This document shows, one piece after another, positions 13,080 to 24,937 of a DNA stretch of 64,000 nt. Position 1 is the stretch's first letter. The number at the start of each line of letters is the position of its first letter. The DNA lies in NCBI RefSeq assembly GCF_019175385.1, contig NC_083341.1:86330321-86394320 (forward strand), read 5' to 3'. The notes beneath the pieces are model-generated. The model saw nothing but the letters and a program-made list of their open reading frames with translations. It did no database searches and had not been told where the DNA came from. Both the position numbers and the translations under genes were made by a program. The DNA comes from Lycium barbarum (Eukaryota > Streptophyta > Magnoliopsida > Solanales > Solanaceae).

Positions 13080-13461
13080 AGAAAGAGAGGTGACCCAGAT
13101 TTACAGGAGCACTCCATTACTCCGGAGGTGCTATTTTGAGACATTATTTTTGTGTACATATTTGGGCACGATGGGATCCTGTCCCGACCTTAGGTCTAGT
13201 ACTCTAGTAGAGGCTCATAGATACGTATGTGTGGGTAATATGGTCTCATGTTTCCTCATTGTATAGATATTATCTTGATAGCCGAAGGGCTTATGTATAT
13301 AAATGTAGATATGCTTGAAGTTGAAAATGGTTTTCCTTATGACTAGAAGTGTGGAGTAGTAGATAAATGCAGAATAAGTATGATGACTAGCAGTATGACT
13401 GGTGCTCGGTAGTCAGCTCCGGGTACCCAGCATGGCCCCCTAGTTGAATCGTCACAAAAGT

Positions 13462-13472
13462 TGTATCAGAGC
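13462..13472 (+). other. Primer-binding site of B
   Basis: TGTATCAGAGC, six bases after the LTR end; one base short of the standard tRNA-iMet site. Confidence 0.85.
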
Positions 13473-13663
13473 AGTTCGGCCCTGGGGTGTGTCTACGAGT
13501 CGTTTCCAGCAGAGTCTTGTTTAAGGTGTATAGCACGCCATGCTTATAAATAAGAAGCTGCGGGGCATTTTGAAAAAATGACCATTCTTCTTCTTATAAG
13601 ATTATGTGATAGAGCCATGTCATAAGATTTTCTCCTCCCTAATTGTGCACTATGATTTCAGTA
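13473..13663 (+). mobile_element. Element B: untranslated leader
   Basis: Leader between primer site and gag. It shares with the leaders of D, E and J the block 'ctagtagagtcttgttta' and an 'aggctac/aggctgc' segment. No ORF. Confidence 0.75.
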
Positions 13664-15094
13664 ATGCCGCCAAAGAGAAAAGCTACCGCCGCCCAGAAGG
13701 GCAAGGCTACTTCACCACGGCGAGTGGAGAGGGAGCCACCAACAAATATAGAAGAAAGTGAATCTTATAATGAGGCTCCATCTAATACCTCCCCCACTCC
13801 GCCTGTTCAAGAATAACAAGAGGGGACTTTAGCTTCAGCTCCTATGCCTCCAGTTCCTCCACCGGTTACTTCGGGTCAATAGATGACCGAAGCTATTCAG
13901 CTACTGACATAGTTAGTTGCTGCTCAGGCATAGTGGCAGAGTACAGGTTCAGGCGATGGTGCGACTAGAACTCGAGCCTTGGATTTTATGAGTTTAAACC
14001 CTCCAGAATTTTTCGGGTCAAAGCCGGATGAGGACCCGTAAGGTTTTATTGATGAGATACTGAGAACATTGAAAATTATCAATGCCTCTGAAACTGAATT
14101 TGTGGAGTTGGCATCTTATAGACTCCGGGATGTAGCGGTCCTATGGTATAATAATAGGGTATCTTCAAGAAAAGAAAATGCACCTCCCCCGATTCGGAAA
14201 GAATTGGTGGATGCTTTTCTTCATCACTATTTGCCACCCGAGGTTCGAAGGGCCAGAACTAATAGGTTTCTGAATTTAAAATAAGGAAACATGAGTGTCC
14301 GGGAGTATAGCCTTCTCTTTAACTCATTGGCTAGATATGCTCCGACTATGGTGGCTGATTTAGGCGATAGAGTGCATAGGTTTGTGAGAAGCTTAGGGCC
14401 ACATTTGTTTAAAGATTGTTTGACAACCTCATTGCAGGAGGGGATGGATATTTTTTGTATTCAGGCCCACAGCCAGAATTTAGAAGAGCAGCAACATCCG
14501 CAAAGGGGTAAGCGCGATATTGATAGAGGGCAGAGTAAAAGGGCCAGATCTATGGGTGCCGGTAGCGACTATAGAGGAGGATCGAGGCAGTCATATTCCA
14601 GATATTCAGGCCAGTCAACGACTACTGCACCTCCTCAATTTGCAGGCAGGAGATTTGATCTCTCCATTTATTCAGGACAAGGTCAGAGTTCGAGCATAGC
14701 AGGTTCTCAGTTTGGGGGTGATCCATTCTAGCGGATACTACCAGTACCGCGATGTAGCCAGTGCGGTAAATTACATTATGGTTAGTGTCGCCAAGGTTCA
14801 GATGCTTGCTATGACTGTGGACAGGTTGGACATATAATGCGAGATTGTCCATCGATGAGTGGTAGACTTTGGGTTCAACCTACAGGATCAGCGGCTGGTT
14901 CTTCTTCTGTGCGCCCGATAAGGCAGACTCCCCAGATTCCAGCAGGTGGAGGTAAGGGCAGAGGGAGAGCGTCCAGTTCAGGTGGCACTCAGCCCCGTAT
15001 TTATGCTCTAGCCAGACGTCAGGATCTTGAGTCCTCCCCGGATGTGGTTACAGGTATATGACTATATTCTCTCATGATGTTTATGTGTTGATAG
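13664..15094 (+). pseudogene. Element B: gag, one reading frame with eight stops
   Basis: Starts at ATG 13664 (MPPKRKATAAQKGK). The Retrotrans_gag core (about 14000-14460) includes FFGSKPDEDP and SYRLRDVAVLWY. It is followed by an R/S/G-rich linker and a canonical CCHC knuckle CYDCGQVGHIMRDC (about 14812-14853). The frame is unbroken by indels up to about 15055, where one base is lost. It carries stops at 13814, 13880, 13910, 13931, 14039, 14282, 14729 and 14783, all at TAA or TAG where relatives, when alignable, have CAA or CAG. It is interrupted by element D at 15095, just as protease starts. Confidence 0.93.
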
Positions 15095-15249
15095 TGTTAC
15101 ACCTCGGAAATTTTTTGTGAGCCAACAATGAATAGACCAATGAAGGGCATGAGTGTGCGATGTTTTACAAAGTAGGGAATGATTATTTATGAACTTTGGA
15201 ATTAAGAAAGTTGCAGAATTTCATTTCAGCCAGTGGTCGTAAAATGGAA

Positions 15250-15500
15250 TACGGCCCGTAAAGCGATTTACGGACCATAAAGTGCCATCGTGCCTCAACA
15301 TTTCAAAAATTTCAACTTTCTGTCAAATGCTTCAAATGGTTAAAAATGACTTGGAATACGGACCGTAAATTGAAATACGACCCGTAAACTGAGTCGTAAA
15401 CCGCCATGATCTTCAGCCAACCTTTCTGTTCCTGATATGCTTAAATACGGCTGTGGGGGATGGACCGTAACCCAGTATACGGCCCATAAAGTGGGGTTTA
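15250..15500 (+). promoter_or_regulatory. U3 palindrome array (D LTR)
   Basis: TACGGCCCGTA at 15250-15260 and TACGGACCGTA at about 15357-15367, with decayed copies such as TACGACCCGTA and TACGGCCCATA between and after them. Same position relative to the promoter as in K. Confidence 0.55.
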
Positions 15501-16862
15501 CGACCACTGTGTATTTCGACCACTGTTCATAAAAATCAGATTTTAGCTATTAAGAAGGAGGGACCCAAGTTCATTTTCTCATTTCATCTTCACGAAATTA
15601 CCCCTAGAAATCTCTAGAACACTCCAAACACTTCAACCACAAGAATAACAAGGAAATCAATGATCATCAACACCAAATCAATGAAACAAGGTGTATGAAA
15701 CCTAATTGGAAGTCATCTCCTTCAAGAAATTCCAAAAGAGGTGAAGAAGGGTTTTGGTGCTAAAGGAGTAATTCCACTCTAGGCTTGTTCCACCATCATC
15801 TAAGGTATGTTTCATGACTTTATCATGTTATTTAAGGTATTGGAAAGCTAAGATGCTTGAAATTTAGAAGAACGTAGAAAATGGGCCATTACTGAGTGAA
15901 TAGTGTCACAATTGAAGGATAGTTGAATGCAATCATGAACGTTGATAGGTTGTGATGATGAATACGTTATAAGTGGCATATAGACCATGGAATAGGTGTA
16001 AAGTAAGAAAAACTATGATGATGAGCTAAAACCATTAAATGTGGAGAAATTGGAGAAAAATGGTGGATTTTGCTAAATATAGATAAGTGATGAATGTTGA
16101 TACGATATTGTGAGTATTGTTGTAAATGTTTGGGAGTTGAAATAGAACATGAGAAAAGTAGTAGAAACAAAGGAAACGCTGCCCAATTTTCTCTGGAAAT
16201 AACGATGCGTTCTTATGGTCGATTGACTAACTATAATGTGTATTCTCTCGTGAAGGTAGCAATGTGATATTGAAGGAGAACAAGTGAGCGATAGCTTAAC
16301 TAAGCGACAAAGGTATGCGAGGCTAATCCTTTTCCTTCTATGGCATGAATCCCATGATATGATTCTTCTTCCTCTCCATGATTCTCCTATATTCCGGAAA
16401 GCCAAGAGCTTAAGATCATGAATAGCTATATGAGTCAAGAGATATGATATGGCGTTCCTATAAAGTAAATGATGTCGTCCATTTTATACACTCACCTTAC
16501 ATACTAACCCCTTCAAGGTGAGGCAAAATGTTCATGAATGCCCATAATGGAATCGAGCGTTCACGACCTTACGTCACCTCGATAAAATACACTTGTTCTA
16601 GAGTCCCTATGCATGCACAATGGTGAGCATATTTTGATAAACATATTTTTATAAGTATTTCATAATGATCATGTCATAATCATATTACACCAGGCCTAGT
16701 TCGCCGGGCAGTCACCGCGAAAGCGGGCAGCTATATGATACACCATGGCCAGTTGGCATGGGCAGACACCACTAGTGGGCGGCATGAAATGGTACCCCGG
16801 ACGCGGGAGGCCTGGACGCGGGCTAATGTTACTGATTATCACACCGCACCTATATGGTCGGG

Positions 16863-16867
<5 letters not shown>

Positions 16868-16931
<64 letters not shown>
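16868..16931. repeat. (AT)n microsatellite
   Basis: About 32 AT dinucleotides within the D LTR, adjoining the minisatellite. ORFs that read tyrosine-isoleucine repeats across it are artefacts. Confidence 0.95.
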
Positions 16932-16935
<4 letters not shown>

Positions 16936-17068
16936 ATGATATGCATACATGAGATGATGATAAGCATAAAAGTAAGTCAGCATGCATTACTTCTCATACG
17001 ATTCCTAGCCAGGTACAGTTGCTCCATACTTGATGCTCCCTTTATTTTCTTGATGTGTTGTTATTGTT

Positions 17069-17142
17069 CATGCCTCTCATACTCAGTACAACATTCGTAC
17101 TGACGTCCGATTTATTTAGACGCTATGTTCATGCCCACAGGT
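17069..17142 (+). other. Conserved LTR double-hairpin block (D)
   Basis: First stem CAGTAC/GTACTG. Second stem shortened (GTC/GAC) but the flanking words CATACTCAG and CATGCCCACAGGT are conserved. Confidence 0.7.
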
Positions 17143-17562
17143 AGGCAGGGAGGTGAGCTCGATCCGGATTCTTAGGAGCTGTCAGCAGATTGAAAGCACT
17201 CCATTGTTCGGAGGTGCTTATGATTATTCTTTTGGTACATATGTATATTTTGGGCATGACGGAGTCTTGCTCCGTCTACATGTATAGTATGTCAGTAGAG
17301 GCTCGTAGATGCGTAGTGTGGGTTAGATGGTCTCACAAGTCTACTACGGTATGCATAAATATATTATTTTGATAGTCTACTGAGGCATTTATATATATAT
17401 ATATGTATAGACTAATTGTGCTTTCCACCGAAAAATGATTGTCATGCGATTATGAATTTGTGAATGATAAAGAAGCGTAAATGACTATGATAAGTGAGGG
17501 AATAAAGGGTGCTCGGTGGTCAACCTCGGGTACCCGTCGCGGCCCCCAGCCGGGTCGTGACA

Positions 17563-18910
17563 GAAGTGATATCAGAGCAGTTCGTCCTAGGAAGTGTCTA
17601 CGAGCCGTGTCTAGTAGAGTCCTTTTTATGGTGTGTTGCGCGCCACATCAATAGACAGGAGGCTACAGGGTATTTAGGAAAATGACCGTCTTTCTTCTTA
17701 TGAGATCGTGCGATAGAGCCATGCATAAGACTTTGCTCCTCCTAAAGTGACCAAAGCTATTTATCTATTGACGCAATTGGTTTCCGCCCAGGCACAGCGG
17801 CAGAATGCGGGCCTGAGTGATCGTTCCGCTAGTATGAGAGCCCGTGATTTCCTGACTTTAAATCCTCTGAAATTTTTCGGGTCGAAGCCGGATGAGGACC
17901 CACAAGGTTTTATTGATGAGATGCTGAGGACGCTGAAACTCATGCATGCTTCTGAGACTGAATCGGTAGAGTTGACTTCTTATAGACTCCGTGATATGGT
18001 GGTATTGTGGTATAACAACTGGATAGCATCGAGGACAAAAAATGCACCTCCTCCCGTTTGGAAAGAGTTTGTTGATGCTTTCATTCAACATTATTTGCCG
18101 CCCGAGGTCTGCCGAGCTAGAGCGGACAAGTTCTTGAATCTAAAGCAAGGAAGCATGAGTGCTCGAGAGTATAGCCTACAATTTAATTCTCTGGCCAGGT
18201 ACGCCCCGACTATAGTGGCCGACATGGGGGATCGAGTGCATAGGTTTGTGAGTGGTTTGGGGCCACATCTATTCAAAGATTGTTTAACGACTTCATTGCA
18301 AGATGGGATGGATATTTCCCGTATACAGGCCCATGCTCAGAATTTAGAGGGACGACAACAGCCGCCAAGGAGTGATCGTGATATTGACCGAAGGCAACGT
18401 AAGAGGGCTAGGTCTATGGGAACGAGCAGCGAGTATATAGGGGGATCGAGACAGATGTATTCTAGGCACTCAGGACAGTCAGTGACTAATGCACCTTCCA
18501 TATTTCCAGATAGGAGGATTGATCGTTCCTCCCAGTCAGGACAGGGCCAGAGTTCAAGGGCGTCATATTCTTAGTTTAGGGGAGGTTTCAGTCAGAGGAG
18601 ACCTCCGGTACCGCGGTGCAACCAGTGCGGTAAATTGCATTCCGGACGATGTTATCACGGTACGGATGCTTGTTATAATTGTGGTCAGACTGGGCACATG
18701 ATGAGAGATAGGGTTGGGACTCATCCCACAGGTTCAACAGCGGGTTCTTCTTCAGTCCGACAACACAGACTCATCAAACTCCAGCAGGTAGAAGTAGAGG
18801 TAGAGGTAGAGGGGGAGCGTCTACTTCAGGTGCTGTTCAGCCCCGCGTATATGCTTTGGCTGGGCGACAGGATCTTGAGTCTTCCCCAGATGTGGTCACA
18901 GGTACATTGA
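17563..18910 (+). pseudogene. Element D: leader and gag, N-terminus deleted
   Basis: Primer site and leader run to about 17745. The gag frame then begins inside the protein: the first 80 or so codons present in B are missing, joined at 'ctcctaaagtgaccaaag'. The Retrotrans_gag core (17747-18350) is good (FFGSKPDEDPQGFIDEMLRT). A CAG-to-TAG stop lies at 18572. The same frame continues through knuckle CNQCGKLHSGRC and a second knuckle CYNCGQTGHMMRD whose last Cys was lost in a small deletion near 18712. A frameshift near 18760 precedes the protease frame. Confidence 0.9.
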
Positions 18911-20839
18911 CTATATTTTCCCGTGATGTATATGCTCTTATCGATCCGGGTTCCACTTTCTCTTATGTTACTCCATATATTGCTGATTGTATTGGGGTGA
19001 AACCCGAGCCAATTAGACCTTTCGAAGTGTTCACTCCGGTTGGTGATCCCGTGATAGCCAGACAAGTGTATAAGGATTGTGTCATTGTGATATGTGATCG
19101 TCAGACTAAAGTTGATTTGATTGAGCTTGAAATGGTAGATTTCGATGTAATCGTGGGCATGGATTGGCTAGCGTCATGTTATGCTAATGTTGATTGCCGA
19201 GCGAAAGTGGTCCGATTCCAATTTCCGGGAGAGCGCATACTTGAATGGAAGGGGAATACGGCGTCCCCAAAGGGTAGGTTTATTTCCTACCTCAAGGCAA
19301 GGAAGATGATAGCCAAGGGCTATATTTATCATTTAGTTCGAGTTCATGATGCAGAAGCAGATTCGCCAACTCTTCAATCTGTTCCGGTGGTGAATGAATT
19401 CCCAAACGTATTTCCAGACGAACTCCCAGGTCTTCCTCCAGAAAGAGAAATTGATTTCGCCATTGATGTATTGTCGGACACCGAGCCCATTTCTATTCTT
19501 CCTTACCGAATGGCTCCGGCAGAATTGAAAGAGCTAAAAACACAGCTGAAAGATCTGTTTGACAAGGGGTTTATCAGACCCAGCTCATCGCCGTGGGGAG
19601 AACCAGTCTTGTTTGTAAGAAAGATGGACGGATCCTTAAGAATGTGTATCGACTACAAGCAATTGAACAAAGTGACGATAAAGAACATATATCCTCTTCC
19701 AATGATTGATGATTTATTCGCTCAGCTGCAAGGTGCTAAGTGGTTTTCAAAAATAGATTTGAGGTCGGGTTATCATCAAGTGAGAGTTAGAGAAGCAGAT
19801 ATTCCCAAAACAGCTTTCCGAACGAGATATGGCCACTATGAATTTCGAGTAATGTCATTCGGGTTGACTAATGCTCCGGCTGTATTTATGAATTTAATGA
19901 ACAACATATTCAGGCCTCTCTTGGATCTATTTGTGATAGTATTTATCGATGATATTCTGGTGTATTCTCGCACAGAATCAGAACATGCAGACCATCTGAG
20001 AATTGTACTTGGCATTCTTCGAGCCTGAGAATTATATGCAAAATTTTCAAAGTGTGAGTTCTGGCTGAATTCTGTAACATTCTTGGGCCATATTATTTCA
20101 GATGATGGTATCCGAGTCGACACTCAGAAAATTGAAGCTGTGAAGACTTGGCCAAGGCCTACGACGCCCAATTGAAGCTGGGTTTGGCAGGATATTATAG
20201 AAGGTTCGTAGAGGGTTTTTCATCTATTTCTGCCCCATTGACGAAGCTAACTCAGAAGTCCGCCAAATTTCAGTGGGACGATGCATGTGAGCGTAGTTTC
20301 CAAGAGTTGAAAGACAGGTTGACCTCAACTCCGATCTTAACACTCCTAGAAGGGTTAGATGGCTACATGGTATACTGTGATGCGTCCGGTGTTGGACTAG
20401 GATGTGTATTGATGCAGCACGGGAAAGTTCTTGCATATGCTTCGAGACAATTGCGGAAATATGAGAAGAATTATCCAACTCATGATCTCGAACTAGCTAC
20501 AGTTATTCATGCCCTAAAAATATGGAGGCATTATTTATACAGGGTGCAAGTTGATATCTATACAGATCACAAGAGTCTCCAGTACATTTTTAAACAGAAA
20601 GAGTTGAATTTACGGCAGAGGCGGTGGTTAGAATTATTAAAAAATTATGATGTTAATATTTTATACCACCCCGGGAAGGCGAATGTAGTAGCCGACGCAC
20701 TTAGCCGCCGATCGATGGGCAGTTTATGTGAAATCCCTCTGGAAAGGAAAGAGTTGGTTCAAGAACTTCATCGATTAGCAAATTTGGGAGTGCGTATAAT
20801 TGACTCGGGCGATGCCAGAATTAGTATAAATGATTCCAC
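18856..20839 (+). pseudogene. Element D: pol, first part (protease, RT, RNase H)
   Basis: The best-preserved enzyme region of the window. Protease with IDPGST (about 18942) and the [10 protein letters not shown] motif. RT is open for 390 codons and keeps [11 protein letters not shown] (about 19938-19970). Stop TGA at 20026. RT continues in frame to about 20165, where 'acgacgcccaattgaagctgg' replaces the usual RT-connection sequence and shifts the frame. RNase H (20170-20730) is intact with YCDASG, YTDHKSL and ADALSR. Element E interrupts it at 20840 in the linker between RNase H and integrase. Confidence 0.93.
20835..20839. repeat. Target-site duplication of E, left copy
   Basis: TCCAC directly before the LTR end TGTCACGACC; repeated at 39065-39069. 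Removing 20840-39069 restores continuous D sequence. Confidence 0.95.
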
Positions 20840-21279
20840 TGTCACGACCCAACCCCGTAGGCCGCGACTAGTGCCCGAGATGGACACTCGTACATACCTA
20901 CTAACCAAATTTCACTTGCGTTTACATATTAAGGATTTCGTGCATACAAAACCATATACATATCATTTAGGTCGTCGAGTATATCATAACACATAAATCG
21001 ATCAGGTTATCGTAGTATATGGGAAAACCGGACATAATGCAGATAAACATCACTGATCAAACGCGACCCACGACCCACATACATGTCTACAGGCCTCTAA
21101 CAAAGACAACAGAAACATATGACGGGACAGGGCCCCGCCGTACCCCTGAATAGTCATATACACATAAATATGTACAACGGAAAGATATATACCAAAAATG
21201 TGGGCTCCGGATCAAAGGAGCACTCCAAAGTAGCAGAATGGGCACCCTAGACTGGCGGATCACCACAATAAGCGTCTGT

Positions 21280-21352
21280 ACCTGCGGGCATGAAACGCAG
21301 CCCCCGAAGAAAGGGGGTCAGTACGGAATATATACTGAGTATGTAAGGCATG
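21280..21352 (-). other. Conserved LTR double-hairpin block (E LTR-a)
   Basis: On the minus strand: CAGTAT with GTACTG, then CCCCC (tttcttc loop) GGGGG. The second stem has G-C changed to C-G and T-A changed to C-G relative to CGTCC/GGACG in K, preserving pairing. Confidence 0.75.
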
Positions 21353-21625
21353 AAATATAGAAAACAGAGTCATAACCAGAACAACGATACAAAAGTAAGT
21401 GCATTATCCAGATTACCAAAGCGCTATTTTCCCAATCACAAATCATATATGCAGATGTCATATGCCAGAAAAGTGCAGGCCCAGAATATCAGAATGATTG
21501 TTTTCCAAACGCAGATCGTATATGCCGAAGTCATATGTCAGAAGAAGTACGGATCCAGAATGTCAGAACATTTGTTTTCCAGACACAAACCAAACATCTC
21601 AGAATCATATATCGTATATATACAT

Positions 21626-22010
21626 ATAACAGATCCCGGCCCTCTAGTGAGGGACGCGGTGAACAGAATCATATAACAGATCCCGACCCTCTGGTAAGGG
21701 ACGCGGTGGACAGAATCATCAGATGCCAAAATCAGATACCATATATGCATGTAACAGATCCCGGCCCTTTAGTGCGTGGACAGAGTAATCCATGCATGTC
21801 AGAATCATGTACCGTGTATGCAGATAACAGATCCCGGCCCTGTATTGCGGAACGCGGTGAACAGAATCATCATATGCCATCCTGGCCACCATCCCTATAT
21901 CATCATATACAGACACACATATAACAGAACCCGGCCCGCAAGGGAGAGGGACGCGGTGAACAATGCAGAGGAAGATGCACGATAATAGAACCTGGCCCGG
22001 GGCGCAGTGA
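21626..22010 (-). repeat. GC-rich minisatellite in E LTR-a
   Basis: Units with CAGATCCCGGCCCT and GGGACGCGGTGAACAGAATC. Two tight 47-bp units begin at 21630 and 21677, followed by looser units of about 60-100 bp. Each unit can fold on itself (CCCTC with GAGGG). Confidence 0.8.
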
Positions 22011-24187
22011 ATAACATACTGAGGCTTGCACGAACAGAGCAGTAAGAACCCATATGCACACATATCCAGACTCAATAGATAGGTACACTTACCGACATTT
22101 GAAGATCATAAACACGTCCCAAATCAATCGAAGTTAGGGACATCAAAACTTACAAAACTCTTTAGAAACAAAATTCTTTATGCTTATCTCGTTATTCATT
22201 CATATAATAAGCTCGATTATATCGAGCGTACCCATATCGAAAGTGGACAAGAATCGTAGACAACTCGGAACATCCCAAATAGAGCTTCAGAAGTCATAGA
22301 TACGTATCAAAACCATATGCATATAACTGAATAAATAAATTCCAAGATTCGATGGACAAATATATTTACCGACATCTAAGGACTCAGAAACAAGTTTCGG
22401 GTCAATCGAAATTAGGATAAGAAAGTTGCGAGCATGTGAAGTACAGAACCGTCTAAAAACATTTCATAAGCCATATTTGGAAATTCAAGTATCATTCATA
22501 TTAGGAAACTTTCGAATAACATTATGGATCAAATCAAATGGAGACTTTAGGACCATATTGACGTATCAAAGTATTCATCAAAGACTTTAGTCATCTCGAT
22601 TTTCTTTCGAACAATCTTCGGAAACATAACAACTAGAATCTTCGAACATCATAAATACGTATCAAGCCATATAGAATAGCTTATGGAAGTCAAAGATATT
22701 AGCCATCCTAGTGGCTCTAAGAGTAGGATTTTCTTTAGATGCATACATATACGTTATTGGTTCATTTCACAAAGGTCATGCCAAAAGAAGGAAAGGTAAG
22801 CTTTACATACCTCGATCGCTCGCTAAACAAATCCCGACTCAAGTCTCGGGCTCTCCAGTATCTACAATAACGTTATCAATTACCAAACATTAGCTACAAG
22901 TACTTACAAATTCAATTCTAACTAGTACTTGTCTACAAAAATTTCGGCAGCATCTCCCTTGTAAATTCAATATCCCTGAGAATTTAACTCGGCCAAATTC
23001 ATCAACAACCATACCAACAATACCAACAACCATACTAATAATATCAAGAATAAATTTAAATTGCATTCTAACATTAGTAACCTTCTCCTCTACGTAGCTT
23101 ATCACATTCAATTCAACTACGTACATTCAAGCCAATATCAACGATCACATATTCATTTCTAATCCAAGATCATTCAAACACAATTCAAGAACATTTCAAA
23201 CAATCTATACAATATTAAAACAATTCCACCAACACCATACTCCACCCGAAATCCCCACAAATGCAACAAAACTACAACGTTGCATTTTCTTCTTTCAAAT
23301 TCACAAACTACAGCAACAATGCACACTTTAGCAACTCCATTTCCACACTTACATAAAAACCATATCAAAATCACATAATTTCCTACAACCAATTTCCATG
23401 CCAACTTGAACCATTAGTCTTTCATTGGCATCATAGAGTTCACAACAACACAACTAACATACTACATAAAATTAATTCATCTTCCTCCACCCAATACCAC
23501 CACACGGCCACACACATACAACACACCCACACGGCCCACACACAACACATAACATTTCTATTATTTTCATTCAATTCTACTCACTACAACATATATAAAT
23601 CTTCCATAACATGTAAAAGAATAAGAATTCTTACCTTTTCTTCAATTTTCCACTTGCCACCAAGAGTGGTTTTCTTGCTTAAATAATTATACCACGTTGA
23701 AGAGGACCCTTGAATTAATAATATTACTAGAAAAATATAATTTTGGATCAAAGATTTAAGGCTTCAAGATTTTATTTTATTTTTTTGTGTGTTGGCCGAA
23801 ACCCCTTCTTGCTCTCACTCTCTCTTTTTTTTTTTCTTGAAAGTTCTAAAAATGGAAGAATAAGTAGTGGTCCTCTCCTTTTATTTCATGGATTAAATTT
23901 TTCATGGGCCTTGGGCCATGCCCCTATGGCCGGCCACCTCTTGGCCATTTTCAAGCCCCAAAAAAAAATTCTTTTTATTTAAAGCCCATTATTTCATGAC
24001 AAATTTTTGTAACTCATGAAAACTATTTTCCAAATTTCCAATTTTGCCCTTAGCCTTCCTCCATATTTCCGCATCAATATTTTCCATAAACAACTTATAT
24101 ATTAAATAAGATCAAAATATTGCCTCATCTCTTACTAGTCACAATTATTTCGATTTATCTAAATGTGCAAAATTACGGGATATAACA

Positions 24188-24937
24188 TCCTCCCCCCCTT
24201 TAGAACATTCGTCCTCGAATGTTAAACTAGTCTTATAGGGTTTTCTAAACATTTCGGGGGAGTTTCTTTGTAGTCATCATATATAGTTCACTCATCATTC
24301 AACATAACCACTTTAGAAGTTCAAACTACCTGTAAGTATCGGAAACACGTAAAGGTACTTCTTCGTCATTTCTCTTTCAGTTTCCAGGTCACCTCATCCT
24401 TGTATAACTTGTATAACGTATATTCAATCTTAGTCACGGTCTTTCTTACTCCTGGTTTTCTCCGCTCTACATATTCATCACGTCAAATTTATGAACTACA
24501 CCCATAATTCCACACGTTGTAAGCATGATATACAGGAAACGAGGTCATAACCGAAGTAGGGAAACAGCAAATTAGTACAGTAATCAGAAAATCACACGGC
24601 TTGCCTTTCTATCATAAATCATGCATGTCCATGTCATATCCAATTCATTATGGGGGCTTAGAAACATAAGTCAATAATCATCATGTACGTGTGCATATAG
24701 ACCGTATTCCATACTACTACACTCTAACCCTTTTTTTTTCAGACCTGTTCTTCGAATTTCTACTCAGGTAGTTTCATGCTTTTCCTTTCGTCTCCTTTAG
24801 AGGTTTTACTCACTCATATTCTTTCTCTTTGACATTCCCGACACTTCAGATCTCCTTACCTTCTACGCACTCATTTTCTTTCTAATCCCAGATATCGTTG
24901 TGTTAGGACTTTTCAGCCTTAACTAGTAGTAAATTCA
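24188..24937 (-). mobile_element. Element E: extra 3' piece of internal region
   Basis: Purine tract complement (CCTCCCCCCCTTTAG) and pyrimidine-rich internal sequence, nearly identical to 26549-27300 and 33205-33965. It stops abruptly at 'aaattcagta' where the partial LTR begins. Together with the partial LTR it is one unit of a tandem duplication. Confidence 0.88.

Larger units (their letters stand above)
11017..13456 (+). mobile_element. LTR shared by elements A and B
   Basis: A 2,440-bp LTR, TGTTACACC to GTCACA. It follows the purine tract of A (so it is the 3' LTR of A) and precedes the primer site and gag of B (so it is the 5' LTR of B). It closely matches 47459-49920. It contains palindromic TATACGG/CCGTATA motifs (about 11370-11505), a TATTTAAA box near 11519, a GGCCGGGCAG minisatellite (about 12700-12880) and the double hairpin (13008-13079). 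Confidence 0.9.
15095..17562 (+). mobile_element. Element D: 5' LTR
   Basis: A 2,468-bp LTR, TGTTACACC to GTCGTGACA, followed by primer site 'tgatatcagagc' (17568-17579). It is inserted in B right after 'gttgatag'. Contains TACGGNCCGTA-type palindromes (about 15250-15500), a GGCCGGGCAG-like minisatellite (about 16690-16860), an (AT)n run and the double hairpin (17069-17142). Family close to K. The matching 3' LTR is missing, lost with the deletion at about 41600. Confidence 0.9.
20840..24187 (-). mobile_element. Element E: LTR-a (outer 3' LTR)
   Basis: A 3,348-bp LTR, on its own strand TGTTATATCCCG to GTCGTGACA. Compared with LTR-b it lacks one 47-bp minisatellite unit and 81 bp near 22133, between two 'aagttag' words. 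Holds the double hairpin (21280-21352). All ORFs within it are non-coding. Confidence 0.92.

Noticed and set aside
16735..17103. ORFs with long Tyr-Ile repeats here and at 3612-3995
   Set aside because: They are translations of (AT)n microsatellites inside an LTR and an internal remnant; no domain and no relative at the protein level.
21350..22088. Open frames on both strands, repeated at 30221-31014 and 36554-36875
   Set aside because: They read through the E LTR minisatellite in several frames at once. Similarity between copies is due to LTR identity, not coding constraint.
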